This document shows positions 53,936 through 62,449 of a DNA stretch of 64,000 nt, in pieces. A program made the position numbers and the translations under genes. The notes beneath the pieces are model-generated. The model did no database searches, was not told the origin of the DNA, and saw only the letters and a list, made by a program, of their open reading frames with translations. Numbering within the stretch: the stretch's first letter is position 1; every line of letters begins with the position of its first letter. Source of the stretch: Flammeovirga sp. EKP202 (GTDB lineage Bacteria > Bacteroidota > Bacteroidia > Cytophagales > Flammeovirgaceae); assembly GCF_014534745.1 (NCBI RefSeq), contig NZ_JACVVP010000029.1, positions 29,655-93,654 of the forward strand. The letters are read 5' to 3'.

Positions 53936-55132
53936 TTAATTTTTTTCAATCTTCTCAAATTCATTAAAAATCCTTTCCTCTAAAATGATAGCATAATGAT
54001 TTTGGGTAGTTATCACAGAAGCATGACCAAGCATTTTACTTACAGATTCTAAAGTCATTCCTTTCAAAATCATTAATGTACCGAAAGTTTTACGACCAAT
54101 TTTAGAGGTGACATGCTTATCAATACCAATTTTTTTAGCAATGTTATTCAGGGTGTAATTATATGCCCTCACTTGCTTGTAATCACTTTTAAGATTACGA
54201 TTTTTGAAATAATCTTCAATGAGTATAATGGCTTTTTGTATTAGTGGTATTGTACACCTTTGATTACTTACCAAGCTAGTTTTATCCCTTTGTATGAGGA
54301 TATACTTTTGGTTCTTAGCATTGGTTTTATAATGCTTTTTGAAATCGAAATTCTTGCATTCATTGAAATGCATCCCAGTATAGCAGGATAATAAAAACCA
54401 ATTTTTAGCCTTTAATTCGTGCTCATTTTTTGGTATGTAATTTTCAAATAATTCTACTTCAGTATCATCAAGAAAGGTAATGTCACTTGGCTTTCTTTTA
54501 CCATATTTAGGAGGTGTAACTCGCATATGGTAAATCTTATTTTTCTCCACAAAGTTATTAATTGCATTGACTAAAAAATTAATATCCTGTTTCAATGTAC
54601 TTTTTGTAACACCTTTTGAAATAAGTTCTTCATAAATACTTTCAATTTTCGTTGTATCTAGATATTCAATGGAGTTAATACTTAATTTTGTGAGGTGTTC
54701 AGTAATTCTATTTCTACAGGAGTTTAAATTACGAACTCTTGAAGTTGTCTTGATTTTCATTTCACGCTCCATGTACATATCAAACACGTCCTTTAAGTTT
54801 AACGACATTTTTTTACCTCTGTAGATATCTACCAGATCGTTTGCAGTAAATGCAATATGAGAAAGCTGAAAAGTGTTAGCAATCGATCTAATACTAGCCT
54901 CGACCACAAAGAGGGATTCATTTAATGTATGAGCTTGTGGATGATTAATTATTTTACCTTTCCCGTTCCATTGATCTTTATAGCATTTAACTCCAGTATT
55001 TAGTCCGGAACGGGCTTTGACTCCATTTACGGTGATCCACATTAGTATGGAACCTTTATTATTAGATCTGTTTGTACGGTAAAACAATGAGGTGACAAGA
55101 TTCATTGGACTGATAAAGTTCATAGTATTCAC
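53936..55132 (-). CDS. tyrosine recombinase (integrase) of the island, unusual active site
   Basis: The 398-residue protein has the Bacteroidota layout: an arm-binding N-terminus (to 100), a SAM-like core-binding domain (110-205) and a catalytic domain (215-398). The terminal block is intact: K344-x-x-R347-K-T-F, L-G-H370 and N-H-Y380. However, the box I arginine that normally reads T-G-x-R is His255 (TGMHFNEC), and the usual H-x-x-R is K-x-x-R. It is convergent with the defence genes and lies at the border with ordinary chromosome, so it marks the right end of the island. Integrity of activity is uncertain. Confidence 0.85.
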   Translation of the reverse strand: MNTMNFISPMNLVTSLFYRTNRSNNKGSILMWITVNGVKARSGLNTGVKCYKDQWNGKGKIINHPQAHTLNESLFVVEASIRSIANTFQLSHIAFTANDLVDIYRGKKMSLNLKDVFDMYMEREMKIKTTSRVRNLNSCRNRITEHLTKLSINSIEYLDTTKIESIYEELISKGVTKSTLKQDINFLVNAINNFVEKNKIYHMRVTPPKYGKRKPSDITFLDDTEVELFENYIPKNEHELKAKNWFLLSCYTGMHFNECKNFDFKKHYKTNAKNQKYILIQRDKTSLVSNQRCTIPLIQKAIILIEDYFKNRNLKSDYKQVRAYNYTLNNIAKKIGIDKHVTSKIGRKTFGTLMILKGMTLESVSKMLGHASVITTQNHYAIILEERIFNEFEKIEKN

Positions 55133-55161
55133 GTTAGTAGCACACTTTTTCTGTAGGTACG

Positions 55162-55183
55162 TGTGATACTAAATGTGATACTA
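55162..55183. repeat. 12-bp spaced direct repeat upstream of the integrase
   Basis: TGTGATACTA occurs at 55162 and again at 55174, 30 bases upstream of the integrase start. Such tandem sites near an integrase can be arm-type binding sites or regulator sites. The stretch 55133-55414 holds no convincing gene; the attachment site is probably within it, but I cannot define it without the left end. Confidence 0.45.
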
Positions 55184-55414
55184 GTAAAGTGAAAAATAGT
55201 AGTTTTTATTATCTCTTTTTAGAGAATATTATAGCAGAAATAGGTGTTTTTGCGGTATAAAATGAATGTGATTATCAAAAAAATTGTCTTTATTTTTAGT
55301 CATGACAAAATTACAAAATTAAAGCAAAATCAGAAATATCCGCATTGTAAACTTTGTGAAAGAGTTGCTAAAGAATTGAATTGGAAAGAACCTCAATATA
55401 AAATCACGAAAACA

Positions 55415-55951
55415 TTATTTTTTTTCTAGCAGATATCCGAATTCTACAAACCAAGTTTTACAAAATGAAGCGGCTTCGTTGAGTTTGTCGTTCATTTCAT
55501 GTATTGATAGGCTGGCGTCATAATCAATAAAGTTGATATAAAAGTGTTGGTTGTTAATGTGAATAGGTTGAGCACCTTCATTATGATTCCTAAATAATTC
55601 ACATGTGAAATACGGTGCTTTAGTACTCGATATCGTAGTGCCAACGATTCCCTTTGAAGGGATAATCCCTAGATGTATTTCCTCAAAAGAAGCTTTTTCC
55701 TTCTCTTTCTTGATTTCGACATGTACAGTGTATTCTTCTGGTAAATGATTTTTGAAGATGTTTTTGCCTCTTTTGATTGCTTCTGCTTCTTCTAAATTGG
55801 ATGATGAAATATCCACCAAAATAGTGAGTGCTTTGTCTTTTACTTTCAGCAGGTCTACGTGCGTATTAGTAATACGTCTGAGATGAACAGCATGATGTTG
55901 AATGCTTTTTTTTACTTTGTCTTCTGTGGCGAGGTGCTTGATATGCTTCAT
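55415..55951 (-). CDS. hypothetical protein, 178 aa
   Basis: Not recognised. The protein is alpha/beta, with a helical N-terminus rich in His, Lys and Arg, a middle segment (HVEIKKEKEKASFEEIHLGII) and an aromatic C-terminal region. It has no signal peptide or membrane segment. It is the first gene right of the island and its 3' end faces the integrase, so it could border the attachment site. It precedes the smaller gene 55992-56378 on the same strand. Confidence 0.55.
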   Translation of the reverse strand: MKHIKHLATEDKVKKSIQHHAVHLRRITNTHVDLLKVKDKALTILVDISSSNLEEAEAIKRGKNIFKNHLPEEYTVHVEIKKEKEKASFEEIHLGIIPSKGIVGTTISSTKAPYFTCELFRNHNEGAQPIHINNQHFYINFIDYDASLSIHEMNDKLNEAASFCKTWFVEFGYLLEKK

Positions 55952-55991
55952 TATAATTCAGTTAGTTTATGAAATAAATTAGAAAGGGTTC

Positions 55992-56378
55992 TTAAAAGAA
56001 GATGTCTTCTTGCGTTTTAAAATCGAAGATTGAAATCTGATTATTTTTTCGACCCAATTGTATGGCTTCTTCTTTGTCTTCCACATACATTACAGAATCA
56101 AAATAATAGAGAAAGGTTTTTGGATCTTGCCATCCGCCAATAAGGTGATGATGTTTTTGGGCGTGTTCAATACAAATTACAATACCCTCATTATCGAATT
56201 CATTTTGAGTAGCTTGATAAGCAATGATGTAGCCTTTTTCAGCCGTAAAGACTTCTTTTGTGGTGAGGCTAAAAGTGAAACCTAACTTATTTCTTTGAGC
56301 GATGGATCTTATTAATCCCACTAGCGGTTTAAAAGTGTCAGAAGTCTCAGTTTTTAAGATATTATCTAAAGCATGCAT
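55992..56378 (-). CDS. hypothetical protein, 128 aa
   Basis: Not recognised. The protein has a helical N-terminus, an antiparallel beta region (FTFSLTTKEVFTAEKGYIIAYQ) and a C-terminal domain with a short H-H-H cluster. It has no membrane segment. It is transcribed with the 178-residue gene, 40 bases apart, so the two may be functionally linked. The 255-base gap 56379-56633 to the next gene shows only AT-rich sequence. Confidence 0.5.
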   Translation of the reverse strand: MHALDNILKTETSDTFKPLVGLIRSIAQRNKLGFTFSLTTKEVFTAEKGYIIAYQATQNEFDNEGIVICIEHAQKHHHLIGGWQDPKTFLYYFDSVMYVEDKEEAIQLGRKNNQISIFDFKTQEDIFF

Positions 56379-56633
56379 GAGAAATTGTTGTGTGACTATT
56401 GAGTTCCAATAATGATGGAGCTCTTTAGAATTTATTTATTTGGTATCGTGATCAATTTTGAAACCAAACAGGCAATTTTTATTTAACTTATTCAAATTTA
56501 GGCAGTACAACTGCTTAATGTTTTTATATAATTGTTAATTAGTGATTTGGGTCAGAGTTATTTAAGTAGCAGAATATGATTTTTGAGTCATAAATAATTA
56601 ATCTTACCCGTTTTAAATTTAAACATTCATCGC

Positions 56634-56876
56634 ATGCCAACCTCTAGAAGATCAAGAAAGCTGATAGTAGCAATGAATACACACAAAGCCATGTCTTTGC
56701 AGAACCTTTCCAAAATTTTAGGAATTCCTTTTTCTACTTATGAATTGAACTCAATCGTCAATCAGTTTGAGACGAAAGGGATTGTTGAAAATGTACAAAT
56801 CAGTCCGAAAGGGACATTTGCAAATTTGACAGAGATGGGAGTGAAGCTTTCTGCTGATATCCTGGAAAATAGATAG
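56634..56876 (+). CDS. small winged-helix-like protein, 80 aa
   Basis: The sequence has a basic N-terminus (TSRRSRKLIVAMN), two helices (SLQNLSKILGIPFSTYELNSIVNQFE) and a short beta part (ISPKGTFANLTEMG), which is the pattern of a winged-helix DNA-binding domain. It is a single gene on the plus strand between minus-strand genes. The regulatory role is inferred. Confidence 0.5.
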   Translation: MPTSRRSRKLIVAMNTHKAMSLQNLSKILGIPFSTYELNSIVNQFETKGIVENVQISPKGTFANLTEMGVKLSADILENR

Positions 56877-56997
56877 ACAAAAGAGTTTAGAAAAAGAAAA
56901 ATCAGAGGGGAGCTTGTTATGAAACCTATCTTAGATTAAAATTTATAGTTGAAGCTGTCAATTTTAATTCTTTTTCAAATAAATGTATAAAATATAA

Positions 56998-57033
56998 AGA
57001 AGGCACTGTCAGTAGTTATTGGCAGTGCCTTCT
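56998..57033 (-). terminator. terminator of the DnaJ-TPR gene
   Basis: AGAAGGCACTGTCA (56998-57011) pairs with TGGCAGTGCCTTCT (57020-57033), with one G-U, around an 8-base loop. The stem overlaps the last codons and stop of the minus-strand gene; an AT-rich run follows on the minus strand. Confidence 0.75.
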
Positions 57034-58101
57034 GTATTGATAGAGTGCTTCAGCGTAGCCCTGTTTTGCAGAAGTCTCCCAATAAATACAGGCTTTGTTA
57101 GCATTGTTCTGACTTAACTTGTAATGCCAGCCTAAATAATAATTGGCCAACGCTTGGTGTTTTTTAGCGTTAAGAGCCTGGAGCAAATACCTCTGCGATA
57201 GATTAAATTGACGATTATGTTGTAGTGAAATCCCAATCAACAATATACTCTCATCATAATAGGGACTTCCTTGAGGAATTTTTTGAAATACTTTTGCTGC
57301 TTTATCGTATTCCAATAAAAGATCGTTGTAGGTTTTTCCTAACCAAAAATCAATCACATCATCGCCATTGTTATACTTATATGCTTTTTCAAAAGCTTGA
57401 ACGGCTCCAATTCCATCTCCTTCAAGGTACATTGCTCTCCCTTTGAAATAATATAAATCACCAGAGTAAGGCGTTTCTTCTTTTAAATCGTCTTCAATCT
57501 TACGGATATAATGGAGTGCCGTGGAGGACTTTTTTGAAAGAACTTCTATGCCTGCCTGAATAACCTCGGCTCTTGTGTAGTCTTCATATTCAAGTAGTTC
57601 TTGAACATTTTGATGGGCTAAACGCACCCTGTTTTCTTTTAGATTTGTTAAGGCAGAACTATAAGCCTCATCCGCCAGTTTACTCTGGCGATGGACGAAA
57701 AAAGAGATTAATCCAATCATCGCAACAACGTAACCTCCAACAATATAGGGTGCAAACTTTTTGTATTGTCTTTTTTCTTTTTTTGCTTCCGCCTGAACGT
57801 GAGTCTTGTATTTTTCTCTTTTTCTATTTGTTTCCTGACTATAATTTCTTCTTTCTGAAGTGTTGGAAGAAGTTGTATTATGGAATGTGAAATAGGTTAA
57901 ACCATTATCATATTGAAACTTTTTTGAGTCATCATAAAGCGTATTGTAAGCTTCATTGATGAGCTTAAATTTATCTTCAAGTGTTGAATCATTTTTGTCG
58001 ACATCGGGGTGGTATTTCTTGGCTAAGGTCAGGTAAGCTTTTTTAATTTCTTTCTTACCTGCACTTCTATCAATCCCCAATATATTATAATAATTGTCCA
58101 T
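57016..58101 (-). CDS. DnaJ-domain membrane protein with TPR repeats
   Basis: Residues 3-65 are a J domain with the H-P-D motif ([11 protein letters not shown]), which stimulates Hsp70. A basic linker follows, then one membrane helix (about 115-135, [21 protein letters not shown]). Residues 140-355 contain repeated helical pairs of TPR/Sel1 type (for example [25 protein letters not shown]). The protein probably recruits DnaK to a membrane site. The 206-base region upstream holds no gene. Confidence 0.85.
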   Translation of the reverse strand: MDNYYNILGIDRSAGKKEIKKAYLTLAKKYHPDVDKNDSTLEDKFKLINEAYNTLYDDSKKFQYDNGLTYFTFHNTTSSNTSERRNYSQETNRKREKYKTHVQAEAKKEKRQYKKFAPYIVGGYVVAMIGLISFFVHRQSKLADEAYSSALTNLKENRVRLAHQNVQELLEYEDYTRAEVIQAGIEVLSKKSSTALHYIRKIEDDLKEETPYSGDLYYFKGRAMYLEGDGIGAVQAFEKAYKYNNGDDVIDFWLGKTYNDLLLEYDKAAKVFQKIPQGSPYYDESILLIGISLQHNRQFNLSQRYLLQALNAKKHQALANYYLGWHYKLSQNNANKACIYWETSAKQGYAEALYQYRRHCQ

Positions 58102-58260
58102 AAAGTAGTTTATAGAATAGGATGTTGATGCATCTGAAGAAGGTTACTTTCTTTACGTCAGAATACACCCATACTAATAGCTGAAACAATGAAAATTAAC
58201 TGTTACTGAAGACTAAAATAGAACATTTCTTACGAATAGATAGAAATATTAAAGAAAATT

Positions 58261-58295
58261 AGGATCATTACTCAGCTGAATAGAGTAATGATCCT
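58261..58295 (-). terminator. terminator of the pepE gene
   Basis: AGGATCATTACTC (58261-58273) and GAGTAATGATCCT (58283-58295) form a perfect 13-bp stem. The minus strand then continues into an AATTTTCTTT run. It lies 13 bases past the stop of the minus-strand peptidase. Confidence 0.75.
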
Positions 58296-58307
58296 AAAGT
58301 ATAGTAT

Positions 58308-59024
58308 TTATTTTAATAAAAAGTTAAAGTCATCCTCTGGTGTTAATTCGTAAGGAGCTTTTCCTTTTTTAAAAATTCTAGCAGAAAGAGGACCTTCCAG
58401 GCAGATATAATCACCTTCAACTTTCAACCAAGACCCTTCACGGAGTCCAACTACCGTTTGATCATTGTAAGTGTGAAACTCTTTTATTCTTGTCTCTCTC
58501 GTTTCACCCATATGTTTAGAAGTTGGATCAGGATCTAAATAATGTGGGTTGAGGTTAAAGGGTACCAAACCTAAAGCGTCCAATGAAGCAGGGTGGGCGA
58601 TAGGCATATCATTCGTTGTATTGATGGTTAAGCCAGTGATATTTGAACCTGCACTTGTTCCCATGTATTTCATCCCTTCACTCACACGAGTTTTAATCGT
58701 TTCTATTAAACCAAGTTTTTGTAATTGATCTAATAAAACGAAAGTGTTGCCACCTCCTGTAAACACTCCAGATGCAACAGCAAGAGCGGATTTAGGGTCG
58801 TCAAACTCATGTAGTCCTCTCATTTTGAAGCCTAATGCATTAAATTTTTTAGCGGCAATTGCTGTATATTCATCATGAGAGATTCCCCCAGGTCGGGCAT
58901 AAGGGATAAAAATCACTTCTTTCGCCCCTTCAAAGAAGGATTGAATCGTTTCTTCGCAATAAGATAAATAAGGTTTTCCGTGTACGGTAGATGTGCTAAC
59001 GATCAATAAGTTTTTTTCATTCAT
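58308..59024 (-). CDS. pepE: dipeptidase E, peptidase S51 family
   Basis: The 238-residue protein shows the S51 features: an N-terminal strand, an FTGGGNTFVLL segment, the nucleophile in MGTSAGSNI (a G-x-S-A-G-S nucleophile elbow) and a late HTYNDQTVVGLREGS block. PepE cleaves aspartyl dipeptides in the cytoplasm. The length is standard. It is a single gene between two terminators. Confidence 0.85.
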   Translation of the reverse strand: MNEKNLLIVSTSTVHGKPYLSYCEETIQSFFEGAKEVIFIPYARPGGISHDEYTAIAAKKFNALGFKMRGLHEFDDPKSALAVASGVFTGGGNTFVLLDQLQKLGLIETIKTRVSEGMKYMGTSAGSNITGLTINTTNDMPIAHPASLDALGLVPFNLNPHYLDPDPTSKHMGETRETRIKEFHTYNDQTVVGLREGSWLKVEGDYICLEGPLSARIFKKGKAPYELTPEDDFNFLLK

Positions 59025-59071
59025 AACACTAGGTTTAAGTTAATATGCAAACGTATATGTGTTTTATAAAA

Positions 59072-59099
59072 AAAGTGACTATGTGGTGATAGTCACTTT
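59072..59099 (-). terminator. terminator of the 164-residue gene
   Basis: AAGTGACTAT (within 59072-59082) pairs with ATAGTCACTT (within 59089-59099) around a 6-base loop. On the minus strand a long T-run follows. It ends the gene 59107-59601. Confidence 0.75.
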
Positions 59100-59106
59100 A
59101 AGCTTT

Positions 59107-59601
59107 TTAAGCTGTAATTTTAAAATATCTTTTGAGCCAGGAATCATTTGCTTCTACAATCCATCTTGAACGGAAATCTCCTAATGTTTGGATTGTATTA
59201 TCAAAGATTAATGTTGAAGGTTGAAGTTTCCCTTCAGTTACCATTCCTTTCGCTTCTGTCATTTTGAAAGTAGCAACTTCCTCTTTTTCATTCAAGTACG
59301 CTACATTAGTTCTTTCAAATAAAGACACATTTAATGAAGTTTCAATAGAACGAATAACACCGACTGACTTGTCGATAGAGCAACCCGAAGCTGCATGCAC
59401 TCCTTCATCAACAGTGATGATAATAAATTGATTTTTCTCAATACTAAAACTGGCATCCAATTCACTTCCATGGGCGTTCCATGTAGAAATAAATTGTGCT
59501 AGAAGAGGAGCAATATTCTCTTGCTCTTCTGTAGTGAAGGCTCTATTTGATTGGTAAATCCAAATACGGGAAGAATCCGGTAGCTGATTTATACTTTTCA
59601 T
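59107..59601 (-). CDS. conserved Bacteroidota protein, 164 aa
   Basis: The protein resembles a conserved Bacteroidota family often mislabelled ABC transporter ATPase; I see no Walker A or B motif. It is alpha/beta, with an N-terminal WIYQSNRAFT segment, a central ITVDEGVHAASGCSIDKSVGVI stretch and a C-terminal helix. It is cytoplasmic and has no known function. It is flanked by a terminator and ordinary housekeeping genes. Confidence 0.65.
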   Translation of the reverse strand: MKSINQLPDSSRIWIYQSNRAFTTEEQENIAPLLAQFISTWNAHGSELDASFSIEKNQFIIITVDEGVHAASGCSIDKSVGVIRSIETSLNVSLFERTNVAYLNEKEEVATFKMTEAKGMVTEGKLQPSTLIFDNTIQTLGDFRSRWIVEANDSWLKRYFKITA

Positions 59602-59687
59602 TTGATAACTCTTTTTTATGCAATATACATTTAGTTTCTTAATCTTTTGAACTGAATGTCTGTTTAAGTGTTTTAAACAAATAAAAA

Positions 59688-59708
59688 AGGGGCCTTTTTA
59701 GGACCCCT
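59688..59708 (-). terminator. terminator of the HdrB-like gene
   Basis: AGGGG-CC (59688-59694) and GG-A-CCCCT (59701-59708) pair with one bulge around a T-rich loop. On the minus strand, A/T sequence with a T-run follows. It ends the two-gene redox operon. Confidence 0.65.
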
Positions 59709-59738
59709 CAATGGAATGAATTGAATTGGAAAAATATT

Positions 59739-60539
59739 TTACAGTCCCTTTGATTCGGCAACAAGCTCTGCTAAATCCATTACTTGTACCTCTTTTTCTT
59801 TCTCTTTATTTTTAATACCATCATTAATCATGGTCATACAGAACGGACACCCTGCGGCAACTACTTCAGCACCTGTTGAAAGTGCCTCTTCTGTACGTTC
59901 AATATTGATATCTTTATTTCCTTGCTCCGGCTCTTTAAACATTTGAGCTCCTCCAGCACCACAGCATAAACCGTTTTTCTTACAACGTTTCATTTCAACT
60001 AGATCTGCATCCAAAGCTTCGATGACAGTTCTAGGTGCTTGATAAACGCCATTGGCTCTGCCTAAATAACAAGAATCATGGAACGTAATTTTCTTTCCCT
60101 TGAAAGCTTGACCTCCATCTACTTGTAATCGTCCATCATTAATCAATCCCTGAAGGAATTCAGAGTGATGGACTACATCATAATTTCCACCTAAGGCAGG
60201 GTACTCATTTTTGATGGTATTGAAGCAGTGCGGACATGCTGTTACAATTTTCTTGATTTCATAGGCATTCAATACTTCTATATTTTGCATTGCTTGCATC
60301 TGGAACAAGAATTCATTTCCAGCTCTTCTCGCAGGATCTCCTGTACAGCTTTCTTCCGGTCCTAGTACAGCAAAATTGACGTTAACCTCGTTGAGAATTT
60401 TAACAAACGCTGTAATTACTCTTTTATATCTATCATCATAAGAACCTGCACAACCTACCCAAAATAAAACTTCAGGATGTTTTCCTTGTTCTACCATTTC
60501 GGCCATGGTCGGTACTTTTAAGAAATTTGTATCTGTCAT
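59739..60539 (-). CDS. (Fe-S)-binding HdrB-like protein with CCG domains
   Basis: The 266-residue protein has an N-terminal WVGCAGSYD segment, the ACPHCFNT pair, a HDSCYLGRANG segment and the C-C-G cluster (CKKNGLCCGAGG), with a further GCPFCMTM. This is the two-CCG layout of HdrB-type heterodisulfide-reductase-like subunits. It is downstream of the membrane/ferredoxin subunit by about 34 bases and probably forms a membrane electron-transfer complex with it, linked to quinones or thiols. Confidence 0.8.
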   Translation of the reverse strand: MTDTNFLKVPTMAEMVEQGKHPEVLFWVGCAGSYDDRYKRVITAFVKILNEVNVNFAVLGPEESCTGDPARRAGNEFLFQMQAMQNIEVLNAYEIKKIVTACPHCFNTIKNEYPALGGNYDVVHHSEFLQGLINDGRLQVDGGQAFKGKKITFHDSCYLGRANGVYQAPRTVIEALDADLVEMKRCKKNGLCCGAGGAQMFKEPEQGNKDINIERTEEALSTGAEVVAAGCPFCMTMINDGIKNKEKEKEVQVMDLAELVAESKGL

Positions 60540-60572
60540 TGTTATGTGTGTCTTTTGTTGATGTAAATTAAA

Positions 60573-61946
60573 TTAGGCTTTGATGTTATCTGATGCTGAC
60601 TTTTTAGTCTCTTGAGTTCTTAATTCCTCTCCCCATTTGAATCGATCGCTTGCAGCAAATGCCCATGGAGCTTGGTTGTTTTCAATGTTCTGGAAGACCA
60701 TATTCCATTCTTGAGGAGTTCCAGATTCTTCCATTGCAACATATCTTCTCATTTCTAAGATAATACCTAGTGGATCAATATTGATAGGACATGCCTCAGC
60801 ACAAGCGTTGCAAGAAGTACAAGCCATCAATTCCTCTTTTGAGATATAATCTCCATATAGCATCTTACCATCATCTTGGAATGTGCCACCATTTGCATCT
60901 CTATTTTTACCAATTTCTTCTGCTCTGTCTCTTACATCCATCATCACTTTTCGTGGTGATAATTTTTTACCCGTAATATTTGCAGGACATTGAGAAGTAC
61001 AGCGACCACATTCTGTACAAGAGTAGGCGTTCATTACATTTCTCCAAGAGAGATCTTGAACATCTTTTGCTCCAAAAGTAGGCATCTCATCTGAGTTTCC
61101 TTGATCAGTGTTTTCGACAGGCATTCCCAACATGATTTTTACTTCATTGGTCACGGATTCCATATTTTCCATTTTTCCTTTTGGCTCTAGTTTTGCAAAA
61201 TAAGTATTGGGGAAAGCGAGGAAAATATGAAGGTGCTTTGAGTAAGTAATGTATACTGAGAAAGCAAATATGCCTAATATATGAACCCACCATGCTGTTC
61301 TTTCTACTGCTACTAATGCAGTTTCAGAAAGTCCAGAAAAAAGCGGTACGAAGAATTGACTAATTACAAAAGTTCCTACAACCGGGTAATGTTCATTTCC
61401 CATTTGTTGTAATACAGCGTCAGAGGCGTTCATAGAAAAAAGCATTGTCATTAAAATGATTTCTGCATACAAGATGATATTTGCATCTCTGTAAGGCCAT
61501 CCTTTCATTTCTGCCATATGAAAGCGTGGAATCTTAAGTGCGTTTCTACGAATAAGGAAGATGAAACAAGAAACGGTCACTGCTAATGCCATCACTTCAA
61601 AGAAACTAACAATGAAATGGTAAGTAGAACTAGGGATAACGTTGGCAAAAATACGGTGCTGTCCTGTAAGGCCATCTAAGACAATTTCAAGTACTTCAAT
61701 ATTGATCAATAGGAACCCTGCGTAAACGGCAAAATGCATTAAACCGACTAAAGGACGATCGAACATTTTCTGTTGACCAAAGGCCAATCTGAACATATTA
61801 CCAAACCTTTTTGCTGAATCTCCTTTTATTTCTTCCTCTTTGCCGAGAAATATATTTTTATAAATAAATGTAGCTCTCTTGGTTACTAAATATCCCGTAA
61901 AACCGATTGCGGCTACAAAAGCGAGCTGTTGCACAATCTGAATCAT
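60573..61946 (-). CDS. membrane protein with two 4Fe-4S clusters (HdrC/NarI-like)
   Basis: The first 250 residues hold several membrane helices with NarI-like His positions (for example FSVYITYSKHLHIF). Residues 305-405 contain two ferredoxin motifs, CTECGRCTSQCP and CTSCNACAEACP. It resembles fused NarI/HdrC proteins found next to HdrB-like genes in Bacteroidota. It takes electrons to or from the membrane quinone pool and passes them to the HdrB-like partner; the direction is not known. Confidence 0.8.
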   Translation of the reverse strand: MIQIVQQLAFVAAIGFTGYLVTKRATFIYKNIFLGKEEEIKGDSAKRFGNMFRLAFGQQKMFDRPLVGLMHFAVYAGFLLINIEVLEIVLDGLTGQHRIFANVIPSSTYHFIVSFFEVMALAVTVSCFIFLIRRNALKIPRFHMAEMKGWPYRDANIILYAEIILMTMLFSMNASDAVLQQMGNEHYPVVGTFVISQFFVPLFSGLSETALVAVERTAWWVHILGIFAFSVYITYSKHLHIFLAFPNTYFAKLEPKGKMENMESVTNEVKIMLGMPVENTDQGNSDEMPTFGAKDVQDLSWRNVMNAYSCTECGRCTSQCPANITGKKLSPRKVMMDVRDRAEEIGKNRDANGGTFQDDGKMLYGDYISKEELMACTSCNACAEACPINIDPLGIILEMRRYVAMEESGTPQEWNMVFQNIENNQAPWAFAASDRFKWGEELRTQETKKSASDNIKA

Positions 61947-62449
61947 AATGCTTAAAAAGTTATGTGTGTTTATTGTATATACTTAACTACTTACTATCTG
62001 AAAATGTTATGCAAGCAGAGTATTTATTGCTAATAAAGTACTTTCAATGCGTATTTACAAATATTTAAATGTAAATAGTTGAATAAATATAACGACCTAA
62101 ACCACAACTACTTTGATTTCATGTTAATTAACGTAACAAAAACACTTATTGAGAATGATTCTAAATATGAATAATTATTCACTTATTGTATTTTTTGGAT
62201 ATAAATAGAATGAATTAAAGAATTTTCTATTGCATTTGGAGTAGATGTACATTTTACTATGATGATTTTACCATTTTATCCAAAATTGGATTCATTTTTC
62301 CATTAACTTGCTAAGTACTAAGCCAAAATTAAATGACAATTAGTTCTTCATTATTTTTACCATTGTACTCACAATTAATAATAGGAACAAGAGTTCTAAA
62401 ATTTGGCCTTATTACAATGAGTTAATCTAATAAACATAATTCAAACGGT
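61947..62449. other. divergent intergenic region
   Basis: These 503 bases separate the divergent redox operon and plug gene. They are AT-rich, have no ORF of note and should contain both promoters. I see no strong repeat or RNA structure. Confidence 0.4.

Noticed and set aside
55244..55429. 61-codon plus-strand ORF between the integrase and the first chromosomal gene
   Set aside because: It needs a GTG start, overlaps the end of the minus-strand gene at 55415, and has no recognisable content; it is probably chance in AT-rich DNA.
59107..59601. ABC transporter ATPase label for the 164-residue protein
   Set aside because: No Walker A, Walker B or signature motif is present; the label is a common misannotation of this Bacteroidota family.
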